Source: Flavobacterium sp. KS-LB2 (GTDB taxonomy: Bacteria > Bacteroidota > Bacteroidia > Flavobacteriales > Flavobacteriaceae). Taken from it: a DNA stretch of 64,000 bases. The position numbers and the translations under genes are program-made. Shown piece after piece: positions 6,639 through 16,811 of the stretch (the first letter of the stretch is position 1; every line of letters begins with the position of its first letter). The stretch is from assembly GCF_036895565.1 (NCBI RefSeq), contig NZ_CP145904.1:1674001-1738000 (forward strand), read 5' to 3'. The notes beneath the pieces were generated by a model that was given only the letters and a program-made list of their open reading frames with translations, had not been told where the DNA came from and did not search any database.

Positions 6639-8183
6639 TTAGCGATTAATTAATTTTGCTTTCTCCTTAATGATGTCACTGATTTTTCGGTTTTCAATTT
6701 TGCTTTCGAGCCAAGAAATAATATCTAGATAAAGAAACGCTCTTTTTTCATAAGTGTTTTTTTCCAATTCAATAAAACGTGCTCTCATTTTTATAAACTC
6801 CTTTTTGATATCTGTTGGATAAATGGAGTTTAAATTTTTCAAAAACTTAATAATCTCTTTTTGTACCTCGTGTAAATCGTTCATTTTGATCAGGAATTTA
6901 TAGGTATTTTTTAACTGATTTTCCAGATAATAATCTTTACCTAATTCATAATGAGCAATTAAACACAATATTCGAGCAAAACACATCAAATCTTCTCGCA
7001 TTGAAAGATTTTTGTTGTTTATTATTTTCTCTAAGTAAAAGATACATTCCGTATATTTTTCGTTTCCAAAATAAATAGAGGCAAATTTATAATAGAACAA
7101 CATTTCGTGGTGTTCATCAAGATGGTCCGTGTGAATTTTTAATTTATTTAATACTTCGGGAATTAAATACTCGCTTTCGGCAAACGTTCCTTCCAGAATA
7201 TGGTAGTTCAATTTATTATTGTAGACATATAAGAATGATAATGACGCAATATTATCATTCACTGGAAAATGAGCATCTTTTATAGTTTCTTCCAGCAACT
7301 CTAAATACTTTTTGAATTTAGATTTGTATTTTAACATGTATAACGATTCCAATAAATAATGATTTCCTTTAAGGAAAAATACGGGGTTTAAATGAATCAT
7401 ACTTGGATTATCATAAAATAGTGTAACCCATTTTAAAGAATATTTATAACACGAAAGAAAATCTTGCACCAGAAAACTTCTCCAAAGATTAGCATTATAA
7501 AACCAATATTTCTCTCTAAATCCGAATTTTTTTTCATCAAATTTAGAAATGTGTTTGTTGAAATAGTCGTCTATATATTTGTATTCTTCGTCACTTTTTA
7601 CATAACCGGTTTTAAGCATGATCCCATATAATTGCAGGGATAGATTAGATAATTTACTAGAAATGGTATTGCGATAATTGAGCTCTTTAGCTTGCACCAC
7701 TAATTCATCTGCACGTCCTTGAATACTTCGAGTGATGTATTGTGATTCAATCAATTTCTCGAATTCTACAATTTCATAAGCCATCAGTTTTTCGTCATTC
7801 TCTAAAGCTAAAATTTTTGTTTTATCCAAAATTTTCAAACTCTGCTTGTATAACCCTTTATTGTACAATATGGCAGCAAAATCAATTTGTTCTCTCAGCT
7901 GATACCGAATGTTCTGGCTAGGAATATTCAATCGGATGCTCACTAAAATTTGCTTGTACAGGTATGATTTTAGATTCGATAATTGTACTTTTTTGATAAT
8001 ACCACTTTTCAGAATGAGTTTCTCATCATAGACTTCTGATTTGTCCAAAATATTGAATAATTCGATAAATTTTGTATTCGAACTAGTTTCTAATCGGCTT
8101 GCAAAAATCTTGAATTGTCTTTTTTCAGATTTTGAAAGCGATTTTATTAATACAAATAAGAAATCTTTTTGATGGTTAGCCAT
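6639..8183 (-). CDS. Large helical protein of unknown function (514 aa)
   Basis: Not recognised by function. The 514 residues are rich in Lys, Leu, Tyr and Asn, with no signal peptide, no transmembrane stretch and no catalytic motif. Repeated amphipathic helices (for example YNKGLYKQSLKILDKTKILA, FASIYFGNEKYTECIFYLEK) have the spacing of TPR-like helical repeats, which would suit a scaffold or regulator. The N-terminus (FLFVLIKSLSKSEKRQFKIF) is basic. It is a lone minus-strand gene that faces the leuA operon across 148 bases. Such large helical orphans are frequent in flavobacteria; that comparison is from memory. Confidence 0.7.
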   Translation of the reverse strand: MANHQKDFLFVLIKSLSKSEKRQFKIFASRLETSSNTKFIELFNILDKSEVYDEKLILKSGIIKKVQLSNLKSYLYKQILVSIRLNIPSQNIRYQLREQIDFAAILYNKGLYKQSLKILDKTKILALENDEKLMAYEIVEFEKLIESQYITRSIQGRADELVVQAKELNYRNTISSKLSNLSLQLYGIMLKTGYVKSDEEYKYIDDYFNKHISKFDEKKFGFREKYWFYNANLWRSFLVQDFLSCYKYSLKWVTLFYDNPSMIHLNPVFFLKGNHYLLESLYMLKYKSKFKKYLELLEETIKDAHFPVNDNIASLSFLYVYNNKLNYHILEGTFAESEYLIPEVLNKLKIHTDHLDEHHEMLFYYKFASIYFGNEKYTECIFYLEKIINNKNLSMREDLMCFARILCLIAHYELGKDYYLENQLKNTYKFLIKMNDLHEVQKEIIKFLKNLNSIYPTDIKKEFIKMRARFIELEKNTYEKRAFLYLDIISWLESKIENRKISDIIKEKAKLINR

Positions 8184-8294
8184 TGTAAAATATAGTAATG
8201 TAATTTGCTGTTAATCAATAAGTTAAAAACTTATTATTTGTTTTATAAGCAGTATATTTCATTAAATTGAATTTTATATTAAAGTAATGAAAGA

Positions 8295-8302
8295 TATTTT
8301 TG
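8295..8302 (+). promoter_or_regulatory. -7-like box (TATTTTTG) of the leu-ilv operon
   Basis: TATTTTTG fits TAnnTTTG and lies 29 bases before the leuA ATG. The nearest TTG (8267-8269) is 25 bases upstream, a little far for the usual 17-23 spacing. No leader peptide rich in Leu/Ile/Val codons and no T-box-like structure was seen in the 148-base upstream gap. Confidence 0.4.
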
Positions 8303-8331
8303 TTATCAAGATGTGAAATTACATTAAATAA

Positions 8332-9513
<1,182 letters not shown>

Positions 9514-9551
9514 AATATTTTGATTACTAGTAAAATCTAAATCCTACGATT

Positions 9552-10667
9552 ATGAACTTAAAAATAGCAGTACTTTCAGGAGACGGAATAGGCCCGGAGG
9601 TAATCTTACAAGCAAAAAAAGCCTTATATGCAATTGGTGTGGTTTTCGATCATGAGTTTGTATTTGAAGATGCTCTTATTGGTGCTGTTGCTATTGAAAA
9701 AACAGGAAATCCTTTGCCAGAACAAACACTAAACCTTTGTTTGAATACGGATGCCATATTGTTTGGAGCTGTTGATGACTCAAAATATGATGCTGTTTCA
9801 GATTCGAAATTGCGTCCTATTCAAGGATTATTAAAATTGAGACAAGCGCTAGGATTGTATGCCAATATTAGACCAATAAAGCCATATAAGGACTTACTAG
9901 ATTTGTCCCCTTTGAAAAGAAAAATAATCGAAGGAGCTGATTTTATAATTTTCAGAGAAATTTCTGGAGGATCTTACTTTAGTGAAAAAAAGATCAACGA
10001 ACAAGGAACATTAGCCTCTGATTTATGCGAATATTCAGAAGAAGAAATAATTCGAATCTGTCATTTGGCTTTTAGAACCGCTCAAAAAAGAAACAAAAAA
10101 CTGACATTAGTTGATAAAGCCAGTATTCTTGAAACCTCCAGATTATGGAGAAAAGTGGTGACAGAAATTGCAGAAGGATATCCTGATGTAGCCTTAGATT
10201 TTCTTTTTGTTGATAATGCTGCTATGCAAATCATTATAAATCCAATACAGTTTGATGTCATTTTAACCGAAAATTTATTCGGTGATATTTTATCTGACGA
10301 GGCTAGTGTAATTACAGGTACTATTGGATTGTTACCATCGGCGTCTTTAGGAAGTTCATCAGCACTTTTTGAGCCAATTCATGGATCATCTACTGAGGTT
10401 AAAAATAAAAACATAGCAAATCCTATTGCATCAATATTATCTGCAGCAATGCTTTTAGAGCATTTTGGTCTTCATATCGAATCGCAAAAAGTATACGAAG
10501 CAGTTCATAAAGCAATTGAATTAAATGTCGTCACGGCAGATTTAAATCCGTATTCAAAATTTGGAACCAATGAAGTAGGAGATTTTATTTCAAACTATAT
10601 CTTGAGTAAAGACGACTTATACTTTAAAAGTGACAATGTCTATATAGGACAATCAACTATTGTATAG
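9552..10667 (+). CDS. leuB: 3-isopropylmalate dehydrogenase
   Basis: A 371-residue protein of the isocitrate/isopropylmalate dehydrogenase family. It starts KIAVLSGDGIGPEVILQAKK. The substrate-binding Arg helix is RPIQGLLKLRQALGLYANIR, the Lys/Asp metal site lies in LVDKASILETSRLW and TENLFGDILSDEASV, and the NAD loop is FEPIHGSSTEV. It oxidatively decarboxylates 3-isopropylmalate to 2-oxoisocaproate. It lies 38 bases after leuA. The isomerase genes leuC and leuD, needed between the two steps, are not in this window, although they often sit nearby in related genomes. Confidence 0.95.
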   Translation: MNLKIAVLSGDGIGPEVILQAKKALYAIGVVFDHEFVFEDALIGAVAIEKTGNPLPEQTLNLCLNTDAILFGAVDDSKYDAVSDSKLRPIQGLLKLRQALGLYANIRPIKPYKDLLDLSPLKRKIIEGADFIIFREISGGSYFSEKKINEQGTLASDLCEYSEEEIIRICHLAFRTAQKRNKKLTLVDKASILETSRLWRKVVTEIAEGYPDVALDFLFVDNAAMQIIINPIQFDVILTENLFGDILSDEASVITGTIGLLPSASLGSSSALFEPIHGSSTEVKNKNIANPIASILSAAMLLEHFGLHIESQKVYEAVHKAIELNVVTADLNPYSKFGTNEVGDFISNYILSKDDLYFKSDNVYIGQSTIV

Positions 10668-10721
10668 AAGTACAAAATAATAGAACTTCTTAATTTTAAT
10701 TAAAATACAAACCTAAAAATA

Positions 10722-12395
10722 ATGGAATTAAATAAATACAGCAAAACCATAACGCAAGATGAAACGCAGCCAGCTGCACAAGCCATGCTATACGGAATTG
10801 GTTTAACTGAAGATGATTTAAAGAAAGCCCAAGTTGGAATAGTAAGCATGGGTTACGATGGAAATCCATGTAACATGCACTTAAATGATTTGGCAAAAGA
10901 TATAAAAACGGGAGTTTGGAATGAAGATTTGGTGGGATTGATTTTTAATACTATCGGTGTGAGTGATGGTATGTCTAATGGAACTGACGGTATGCGTTTT
11001 TCATTAGTCTCTCGAGATGTTATTGCTGACTCTATTGAAACAGTAGTTGGAGCGCAATGGTATGATGGACTTATTGCAATTCCAGGTTGTGATAAAAACA
11101 TGCCTGGATCGATAATCGCTATGGGAAGACTCAATCGTCCATCAATTATGGTATATGGGGGCAGCATTCACTCCGGAAAATGGAAAGGAGAATCATTGAA
11201 TATCGTTTCGGCATTTGAAGCTCTTGGAAAAAAATTCAACAATACCATTTCACCTGAAGATTTTAAAGGAGTAATTCAAAATTCATGCCCTGGCGCAGGT
11301 GCATGTGGCGGAATGTATACCGCAAATACCATGTCCTCAGCTATTGAAGCCTTAGGGATGAGTTTACCATACAGTTCGTCTAATCCTGCCCTTAGTCCCG
11401 AAAAAAAACAAGAGTGTCTTGATGCTGGTAAAGCCATTAAAATATTATTAGAAAAAGATATCAAACCAAGAGATATAATGACGCGTGAAGCTTTTGAAAA
11501 TGCTATTACAATGGTGGCAGTTTTAGGAGGTTCTACAAATGCAGTAATGCACTTGATTGCAATGGCTCACTCAGTAGATATAGAAATTACTTTGAACGAT
11601 TTTCAAAAAATTAGTGATAAAACCCCTTTGTTAGCCGACTTAAAACCAAGTGGAAAATACCTTATGGAAGATTTACATGCGGTGGGTGGAGTTCCTGCTG
11701 TGATGAAATATTTATTAAAAGAAGGCTTACTACATGGCCATTGTTTGACCGTAACAGGAAAAACAATAGCAGAGAATTTAGCAACTGTTCCTGATTTAAA
11801 TGATGGTCAAGATGTTATCCATGAAATTCAGAAAGCACTTAAGAATACAGGAAATATCCAAATTTTATACGGAAATCTTGCAAAAGAAGGTTGTGTTGCT
11901 AAGATAAGCGGTAATGAAGGAGAATATTTTGAAGGTGATGCAATTGTTTATGAAAATGAACACGATGTAATAAAAGGTGTTCGTGGCGGAGAAGTGAAAC
12001 CAGGAAATGTAGTCGTCATCAGGTACTGTGGACCTAAAGGTGGCCCGGGAATGCCTGAAATGTTAAAGCCTACATCAGCCATTATGGGTGCTGGTTTAGG
12101 AAAAAGTGTCGCTTTAATTACTGATGGAAGATTCTCTGGTGGTTCACACGGTTTTGTAGTAGGTCACGTAACACCAGAAGCGTATGATGGTGGTGGAATT
12201 GCATTAGTCAAAAATGGAGATATTATTACCATCGATGCTGTCAAAAACACCATAAACCTCAAAATTTCTGATGAAGAGTTTGCTACAAGAAAAGCACTTT
12301 GGGTACAACCCGAATCAAAAATTAAAAAAGGAGTTTTATTAAAATATATCCGATCAGTTTCAAGCGCATCTACAGGATGTGTTACTGATAAATAA
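10722..12395 (+). CDS. ilvD: Dihydroxy-acid dehydratase
   Basis: The 557-residue IlvD/Edd-family dehydratase forms 2-oxoisovalerate and 2-oxo-3-methylvalerate, the common late step of valine and isoleucine synthesis. The three Fe-S cluster cysteines are visible: Cys50 (DGNPCNMH), Cys123 (PGCDKNMPG) and Cys195 ([16 protein letters not shown]). The C-terminal catalytic Ser region is [19 protein letters not shown]. Three spaced Cys of this type point to a [2Fe-2S] enzyme. It is the third gene of the leu-ilv operon, 54 bases from leuB and 6 bases before ilvB. Confidence 0.96.
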   Translation: MELNKYSKTITQDETQPAAQAMLYGIGLTEDDLKKAQVGIVSMGYDGNPCNMHLNDLAKDIKTGVWNEDLVGLIFNTIGVSDGMSNGTDGMRFSLVSRDVIADSIETVVGAQWYDGLIAIPGCDKNMPGSIIAMGRLNRPSIMVYGGSIHSGKWKGESLNIVSAFEALGKKFNNTISPEDFKGVIQNSCPGAGACGGMYTANTMSSAIEALGMSLPYSSSNPALSPEKKQECLDAGKAIKILLEKDIKPRDIMTREAFENAITMVAVLGGSTNAVMHLIAMAHSVDIEITLNDFQKISDKTPLLADLKPSGKYLMEDLHAVGGVPAVMKYLLKEGLLHGHCLTVTGKTIAENLATVPDLNDGQDVIHEIQKALKNTGNIQILYGNLAKEGCVAKISGNEGEYFEGDAIVYENEHDVIKGVRGGEVKPGNVVVIRYCGPKGGPGMPEMLKPTSAIMGAGLGKSVALITDGRFSGGSHGFVVGHVTPEAYDGGGIALVKNGDIITIDAVKNTINLKISDEEFATRKALWVQPESKIKKGVLLKYIRSVSSASTGCVTDK

Positions 12396-12401
12396 AGCTT
12401 G

Positions 12402-14129
12402 ATGCACAACGCTAAAGCGAATAAAAAAATACCCATGGGAACAAATAAAATATCCGGCGCCGAAGCCGTTATTAGATGCTTATTAGAAGAAGGAGTAGAT
12501 TTGGTTTATGGCTATCCAGGTGGAGCTATAATGCCAGTTTACGATGAATTATATAAATTTAAAGATGAGTTGCACCACGTTTTAGTTCGTCATGAACAAG
12601 GCGCTACTCATGCCGCACAAGGTTTTGCAAGAGCAACTGGAAAAGTAGGTGTTGCGATTGCCACTTCGGGTCCAGGAGCCACTAATTTAGTTACTGGAAT
12701 TGCTGATGCGCAAATCGATTCGACTCCTATGGTTTGTATTACAGGACAAGTAGGAAAGCATTTACTAGGGTCTGATGCTTTTCAAGAAACAGATATCATT
12801 GGAATTTCGACTCCGGTGACCAAATGGAATTATCAAATTACCGAAGCTTCAGAAATTCCTGAAATCATGGCAAAAGCATTTTATATTGCAAAATCAGGTC
12901 GTCCAGGTCCAGTTTTAATTGATATTACAAAAAATGCTCAGTTTGACGAAATTGAATTCAGCTATAAAAAATGCACCAGTATTAGAAGCTACAATCCGAA
13001 GCCAGTTTTAAATCTTGAAAAAGTAGCGGAAGCAGCTAAAATAATTAATAGTGCTAAAAAACCATTTATCATATTTGGTCAAGGCGTAATTCTTAGTGAA
13101 GCGGAAGCCGAGTTAAAAGCTTTGGTTGAAAAATCAGGAATTCCGGCTGCTTGGACTATTTTAGGACTTTCGGCAATGCCAACAGATCATCCATTAAATG
13201 TTGGAATGGTGGGAATGCATGGAAATTACGGCCCTAATGTTTTGACGAATGAATGCGATGTTTTAATTGCGCTTGGAATGCGTTTTGACGATCGTGTTAC
13301 AGGAAATTTAGCCACTTATGCCAAACAAGCCAAAGTAATTCATTTTGAAATTGATCCTGCAGAAGTGGATAAGAATGTAAAAACTACTGTAGCTGTTTTG
13401 GCTGACTTAAAAGAGTCTTTAACAGCTTTACTTCCTTTAATTGAAAGTAACTCTCACGAAGCTTGGCACAATGAATTCAAAGAGAAATATGAAATAGAAT
13501 TAGAAAAGGTAATCAATGACGAGTTAAAACCTAAGAGAGAAGGAATTTCTATGGGAGAAACGATTGAAATGATTAACAAACATTCTAAAGGAGATGCCAT
13601 TATGGTTTCGGATGTGGGACAACACCAAATGTTTGCGTGTCGTTATGCCAAATTCAATTCGACAAAAAGTAATGTAACATCTGGTGGTTTAGGAACTATG
13701 GGATTTGCTTTGCCTGCTGCGATTGGAGCTAAAATGGGAATGCCAAATCGTGAAGTCGTAGCCATAATTGGTGATGGAGGTTTTCAAATGACCATACAGG
13801 AATTAGGAACTATTTTCCAAACCAAAGTTCCTGTGAAAATTGTGGTCTTGAACAATGAATTTTTAGGAATGGTTCGTCAGTGGCAACAATTGTTTTTTGA
13901 CAAAAGATACGCTTCTACGGAAATGATCAATCCTAATTTTATAGCCATTGCTGAAGGCTACTATATCAAAGCGAAAAAAGTAACCAAAAGAGAAGATCTT
14001 GATGCTGCCGTTGCCGAAATGATGGCTTCAAAAGAATCGTATTTTCTTGAAGTTATGGTAGAAAAAGAAAATAACGTATTTCCAATGATTCCTACAGGAG
14101 CATCGGTTTCGGACATTCGTTTGTCCTAA
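12402..14129 (+). CDS. ilvB: Acetolactate synthase large (catalytic) subunit
   Basis: ThDP- and FAD-dependent acetohydroxyacid synthase of 575 residues, which joins two pyruvates (or pyruvate and 2-oxobutyrate). The catalytic Glu lies in VRHEQGATHAAQGFARATGK, the FAD/middle domain is central (GMVGMHGNYGPNVLTNECD), and the ThDP motif runs from GDGGFQMTIQELGT to VVLNNEFLGMVRQW. The longer frame starts with a TTG three bases earlier. ATG 12402 follows the ilvD stop by 6 bases, while an internal ATG at 12435 (MGTNKISGAEAV) matches the usual N-terminus and is the main alternative. It pairs with the regulatory subunit gene just downstream. Confidence 0.95.
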   Translation: MHNAKANKKIPMGTNKISGAEAVIRCLLEEGVDLVYGYPGGAIMPVYDELYKFKDELHHVLVRHEQGATHAAQGFARATGKVGVAIATSGPGATNLVTGIADAQIDSTPMVCITGQVGKHLLGSDAFQETDIIGISTPVTKWNYQITEASEIPEIMAKAFYIAKSGRPGPVLIDITKNAQFDEIEFSYKKCTSIRSYNPKPVLNLEKVAEAAKIINSAKKPFIIFGQGVILSEAEAELKALVEKSGIPAAWTILGLSAMPTDHPLNVGMVGMHGNYGPNVLTNECDVLIALGMRFDDRVTGNLATYAKQAKVIHFEIDPAEVDKNVKTTVAVLADLKESLTALLPLIESNSHEAWHNEFKEKYEIELEKVINDELKPKREGISMGETIEMINKHSKGDAIMVSDVGQHQMFACRYAKFNSTKSNVTSGGLGTMGFALPAAIGAKMGMPNREVVAIIGDGGFQMTIQELGTIFQTKVPVKIVVLNNEFLGMVRQWQQLFFDKRYASTEMINPNFIAIAEGYYIKAKKVTKREDLDAAVAEMMASKESYFLEVMVEKENNVFPMIPTGASVSDIRLS

Positions 14130-14133
14130 AATA

Positions 14134-14215
14134 GTTTAAAGTTTAAGGTTTAAAGTTGTTGGAACCTGAAAATAATGTTACGCAACTTTAAACTTTAAAC
14201 AATAAAACTTTAAAC
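14134..14215. repeat. Inverted GTTTAAAG repeat between ilvB and ilvN
   Basis: The 94-base gap is filled by GTTTAAAG/GTTTAAGG units. The segment 14141-14158 pairs with 14183-14200 in 17 of 18 positions, over a 24-base loop, and a further ACTTTAAAC follows. It could form a hairpin inside the operon mRNA. The same unit occurs at 642-657, so it is a dispersed repeat rather than a site special to ilv. Confidence 0.6.
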
Positions 14216-14223
14216 ATAAAAAA

Positions 14224-14757
14224 ATGGAAAATAAAACATTCACCATTTCTGTTTATTCAGAAAACAACGTTGGCTTATTAAACAGAATATCTGGAATATT
14301 CTTGAAACGCCATATCAATATTTTGAGTTTAAATGTATCCGAATCTGAAATCGAAAATGTTTCCAGATTTATCATTGTAGTTAATACAACCGAAAAATGG
14401 GTGCAAAATATAGTAGGACAAATCGAAAAACAAATTGAAGTAATTAAAGCATTTTATCATATTGATGAAGAAACTATTTTCTTAGAAAATGCATTATTCA
14501 AAATTGAATCGAGCTTACTTTTTGATGAAAAACAAATTCAGAACATAATTAAAGAAAGCCACTCCGAAATAGTTACGGTTGCAAGAGACTTTTTTGTGAT
14601 TTCAAAATCAGGACAACGTGCTGAAATAGAATCGTTATATGAAAAATTGAAACCTTTTGGAATCATGCAATTTGTGCGCTCCGGAAGAATATCGGTGTCC
14701 AAAGCAAAAATGGAAATTTCAACATTATTAGAAGAACTTAAACAAGAACCTGTTTAA
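14224..14757 (+). CDS. ilvN: Acetolactate synthase small (regulatory) subunit
   Basis: A 177-residue partner of IlvB. Residues 3-75 form an ACT domain (TFTISVYSENNVGLLNRISG, then FLKRHINILSLNVSESEIEN), the site where valine normally binds for feedback inhibition. The C-terminal half (VTVARDFFVISKSGQRAEIE) fits the second ALS small-subunit domain. The length is within the usual range. It stimulates and regulates the catalytic subunit, and its place between ilvB and ilvC supports the call. Confidence 0.93.
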   Translation: MENKTFTISVYSENNVGLLNRISGIFLKRHINILSLNVSESEIENVSRFIIVVNTTEKWVQNIVGQIEKQIEVIKAFYHIDEETIFLENALFKIESSLLFDEKQIQNIIKESHSEIVTVARDFFVISKSGQRAEIESLYEKLKPFGIMQFVRSGRISVSKAKMEISTLLEELKQEPV

Positions 14758-14812
14758 TTTTTAATTAGTAAACCTATCAATTATAAACTTTACAATCATT
14801 AAATAATAAAAA

Positions 14813-16282
14813 ATGGCAAATTATTTCAATTCATTACCACTTAGATTACAATTAGAACAATTAGGCGTTTGCGAATTCATGGACCAATCTGAATTTGTAA
14901 ATGGAATAAAAGCTTTAGCAGGAAAAAAAGTAGTCATTGTAGGTTGTGGAGCACAAGGTTTAAACCAAGGTTTAAACATGAGAGATTCTGGCTTAGATAT
15001 TTCTTATGCATTGCGCGCAGATGCAATTTCAGAACAAAGAGCTTCGTTTAAAAATGCTTCTGATAATGGATTTAAAGTGGGAACGTATGAAGAATTAATC
15101 CCAACAGCTGATTTGGTTTGTAACCTTACGCCAGACAAGCAACATACTGCTGTAGTTACCGCAATCATGCCTTTGATGAAAAACGGATCAACTTTGGCTT
15201 ATTCTCACGGTTTTAATATTGTCGAGGAAGGAATGCAAATTCGTAAAGACATCACTGTAATTATGTGTGCGCCAAAATGTCCTGGATCTGAAGTACGTGA
15301 AGAATATAAAAGAGGTTTTGGTGTTCCAACTTTAATCGCCGTTCATCCAGAAAATAATCCAAATGGAGAAGGTTTCGAACAAGCAAAAGCGTATGCAGTT
15401 GCTACTGGTGGTCATAAAGCTGGAGTATTGAACTCTTCATTTGTTGCCGAAGTAAAATCGGATTTAATGGGAGAACAAACCATTCTTTGTGGAATGTTAC
15501 AAACAGGTTCTATTTTATGCTTTGATAAAATGGTTGAAAAAGGAATCGAGCCGGCTTATGCTTCAAAACTAATTCAATACGGTTGGGAAACAGTAACTGA
15601 AGCCTTGAAACATGGTGGAATTACTAATATGATGGATCGTTTATCAAATCCTGCAAAAATTGAAGCTTTCCGTTTGGCTGACGAATTAAAAGAGATTATG
15701 CGTCCGTTGTTTCAAAAACACATGGATGATATTATCTCTGGTGAATTTTCCAGAAACATGATGATTGATTGGGCTAATGATGACATTAATTTATTGACTT
15801 GGAGAGCCGCAACTGCAGAAACAAACTTCGAGAAAACTGCGCCAACAGCAGCTCCTATTTCAGAGCAGGAGTATTTTGATAATGGAGTTTTGATGATTGC
15901 AATGGTAAAAGCTGGTGTAGAGTTGGCTTTTGAAACCATGACTCAAACAGGAATTATTGAAGAATCTGCCTATTATGAGTCATTACACGAATTGCCTTTG
16001 ATTGCTAATACAGTGGCTCGAAAAAAATTATATGAAATGAACAGAATCATTTCGGATACTGCAGAATACGGTTGTTATTTGTTTGACCATGCTTGTAAAC
16101 CGTTATTGACTGATTTTATGAAAACGATTGATACTAATGTGATAGGAAAACCTTTTTCAACTTCTAATGGAGTAGATAATGCGGTTCTTATTGCTGTAAA
16201 CAAAACAATACGTCAACATCCAATTGAAGAAGTAGGAGAGTGGTTGAGAGAATCTATGACTGCCATGAAAAAAATAGGATAA
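14813..16282 (+). CDS. ilvC: Ketol-acid reductoisomerase, long (E. coli-like) form
   Basis: A 489-residue NADPH-dependent enzyme that isomerises and reduces acetohydroxy acids. The Rossmann motif is [20 protein letters not shown] (from about residue 40). The length and the two consecutive knotted domains (acidic Mg ligands in [13 protein letters not shown] and [13 protein letters not shown]) mark the class II form rather than the usual 330-residue class I. It is the last gene of the leuAB-ilvDBNC operon. The next hairpin with a T run lies about 340 bases downstream. Confidence 0.95.
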   Translation: MANYFNSLPLRLQLEQLGVCEFMDQSEFVNGIKALAGKKVVIVGCGAQGLNQGLNMRDSGLDISYALRADAISEQRASFKNASDNGFKVGTYEELIPTADLVCNLTPDKQHTAVVTAIMPLMKNGSTLAYSHGFNIVEEGMQIRKDITVIMCAPKCPGSEVREEYKRGFGVPTLIAVHPENNPNGEGFEQAKAYAVATGGHKAGVLNSSFVAEVKSDLMGEQTILCGMLQTGSILCFDKMVEKGIEPAYASKLIQYGWETVTEALKHGGITNMMDRLSNPAKIEAFRLADELKEIMRPLFQKHMDDIISGEFSRNMMIDWANDDINLLTWRAATAETNFEKTAPTAAPISEQEYFDNGVLMIAMVKAGVELAFETMTQTGIIEESAYYESLHELPLIANTVARKKLYEMNRIISDTAEYGCYLFDHACKPLLTDFMKTIDTNVIGKPFSTSNGVDNAVLIAVNKTIRQHPIEEVGEWLRESMTAMKKIG

Positions 16283-16811
16283 TAAAATAGGAATTACCAC
16301 ACAAGAGGGTGTGTTGGGATTTGCACTATATCATTTGATTTCATAATAATTTGAATTAGTTAAAATTTATTAAAAAAGATAAATAGATATGGATGCTTTT
16401 ACATTCACTCAATTTTTAAACGAGCTAAAAGTTGAGTGAAGTAATCCCTATTAAATAGATTGGGAAATTGTATAAATAGCCCTATTTATTTTCTAATAAA
16501 TTATGTTGAAAAATTAGTAGTAGCATTCCATGGTGGGAACAAAATAGTTTTGGTTGATTATTGTTCAAAAAATCATCGTTTATAGTACTAAAATAATTGT
16601 TGTTAAATTTTGTTGATACATAAGGTGAAGTAGATTTAAATCTATTTCGCCTTTTTGTGTATTGCTAATTTTTTCAAAAACAGCGAAAATCAAACAAATT
16701 AATATAAAAAGTGCTTTTTTATTTGGGAATCTATTTTTTTTGGTAAGTATTTATGATTTAAATAATTTTAAGAATCGCGAGAGATTTAATACTTTTATAA
16801 AAAATTATAAC
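16283..16811. other. 529-base intergenic region between ilvC and acs with structured elements
   Basis: No convincing protein gene is visible. It holds a 9-bp perfect hairpin (16404-16412 with 16432-16440), a 16-codon frame at 16389-16439 (MDAFTFTQFLNELKVE) that contains this hairpin, a -7-like box TAGTTTTG at 16545-16552, and a strong terminator at 16624-16656. A short transcript of roughly 100 bases from the box to the terminator is conceivable, but no -33 element supports it. The stretch 16662-16811 reads in frame with acs from a TTG but lies directly after the terminator and is better seen as the acs leader. Confidence 0.5.
16624..16656 (+). terminator. Intrinsic terminator downstream of the leu-ilv operon
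   Basis: A 14-bp stem without mismatches (two G-T wobbles), 16624-16637 with 16638-16651, centred on TTTAAA and followed by TTTTT. The tight loop would open by a few pairs. It separates the ilv region from acs. It lies about 340 bases after ilvC, so it either ends a long 3' untranslated region or a separate small RNA. Confidence 0.75.

Noticed and set aside
10853..11167. 104-residue minus-strand frame inside ilvD
   Set aside because: A shadow of the conserved ilvD reading frame, with no independent motif.
16662..16811. N-terminal extension of acs with a hydrophobic stretch
   Set aside because: It would start at a TTG six bases after a terminator T-run, and acetyl-CoA synthetases have no such membrane-like N-terminus. 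ATG 16812 fits the family.
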